Source: Sulfurimonas sp.
Lineage (GTDB): Bacteria > Campylobacterota > Campylobacteria > Campylobacterales > Sulfurimonadaceae
Reading direction: 5' to 3'
Assembly (NCBI GenBank): GCA_030646745.1
Contig: JAUSKV010000253.1
Span: forward strand, 1-6,202
Length of the DNA: 6,202 bases
Shown here piece after piece: positions 5,870 through 6,202 of the stretch; positions within the stretch are counted from its first letter, which is position 1, and every line of letters begins with the position of its first letter. A program made the position numbers and the translations under genes. Below the pieces are notes generated by a model. That model was not told the origin of the DNA and did no database searches. It saw only the letters and a program-made list of their open reading frames with translations.

Positions 5870-5913
5870 TTAATGAAATATTTCATACAATTCCGTTAAT
5901 ATGGTTTCATTAA
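5870..5913. promoter_or_regulatory. Possible operator/promoter before the response regulator
   Basis: A perfect 14-base palindrome ATGAAATATTTCAT spans 5873-5886. In addition TTAATGAAA (5870-5878) is an exact inverted copy of TTTCATTAA (5905-5913). The element ATGAAA/TTTCAT thus occurs three times in 44 bases. TACAAT at 5886-5891 could be a -10 box directly after the palindrome. This layout would suit a dimeric repressor or activator site in front of the response-regulator gene, but no -35 is clear and A/T richness makes chance repeats common. Confidence 0.3.
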
Positions 5914-5932
5914 AAAGAAAAAGGTAGAGTAA

Positions 5933-6202
5933 TTGAAAATTTTGATTGTGGATGACTCAAAACTTGCTCGAATGGGTGTGATAAAAAGTCTTAGAGAGAT
6001 AGAACCTGGGGCTGAACTGTTTCAGGCATCTAATGGCGTCGAGGCTGTTGAGATTTTTAAAAATGAACGTCCTAGTGTAGTTTTTTTGGATTTAACGATG
6101 CCCGTTATGGATGGATATGAAGCGCTCAAGCAGATTATGGCACTAGATAAAGATGCGCAGGTTATTGTTATCAGTGCAGATATTCAAAGTGAAGCAAAAC
6201 TA
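5933..6202 (+). CDS. Response regulator receiver domain (5' part; runs off the window)
   Basis: An open frame of 90 codons from TTG 5933 to the window edge encodes a CheY-like receiver domain. Acidic D7-D8, the phosphoacceptor D53 in VVFLDLTMPVMDGYE, and S81 in VIVISAD (the conserved Ser/Thr) are all seen; the conserved lysine would fall just past the edge. TTG is chosen because the K-I-L-I-V-D-D start of the fold follows at once and AAGG at 5921-5924 lies 8 bases upstream; no ATG fits. The protein acts in a two-component or chemotaxis pathway, phosphorylated by a histidine kinase. Whether it is a stand-alone CheY-like protein or has an output domain cannot be told from here. Confidence 0.93.
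   Translation, partial: MKILIVDDSKLARMGVIKSLREIEPGAELFQASNGVEAVEIFKNERPSVVFLDLTMPVMDGYEALKQIMALDKDAQVIVISADIQSEAKL

Overview
The window looks like chromosomal DNA from a Campylobacterota (Epsilonproteobacteria) species, most likely a Sulfurimonas-type environmental lineage. The reasons are the AT-rich coding style, a glutamyl-tRNA synthetase close to the Helicobacter/Campylobacter type, and the gene order gltX - SurA-like chaperone - accC - accB - deoxycytidine-nucleotide deaminase. From memory, Campylobacter jejuni has almost the same order (Cj1288c to Cj1292). The genus is inferred; the phylum is fairly secure.

Layout. Positions 1-67 hold the unidentifiable tail of an upstream gene or non-coding sequence. 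A Nudix hydrolase (103-681, +) runs tail-to-tail, 3 bases apart, into gltX (685-2073, -). After a 94-base divergent promoter region come two exported proteins on the + strand: a SurA-like periplasmic chaperone with a degenerate parvulin domain (2168-3004) and a small class II-like c-type cytochrome with one C-terminal haem site (3085-3474). A hairpin terminator at 3495-3520 lies partly inside the convergent accC stop region. accC (3509-4849, -) and accB (4854-5297, -) form the operon accB-accC for the biotin carboxylase and biotin carrier of acetyl-CoA carboxylase. A 115-base divergent region (5298-5412) carries overlapping back-to-back promoter-like sequences and a possible 17-codon small ORF overlapping the start of a dCMP deaminase (5413-5847, +). 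The window ends inside a response-regulator receiver domain (5933 onward, +, TTG start), preceded by a short intergenic region rich in palindromes.

The genes are mainly housekeeping: tRNA charging, outer-membrane protein folding, fatty acid initiation, dUMP supply, nucleotide or RNA clean-up and signalling. I see no mobile element, CRISPR array, tRNA, rRNA or defence island. The points most worth a second look are the Nudix protein, which resembles animal NUDT16 along its whole length rather than generic bacterial Nudix enzymes; the possible coupled micro-ORF in front of the deaminase; the use of a dCMP deaminase where Campylobacter has a dCTP deaminase; and the palindromes in front of the response regulator.
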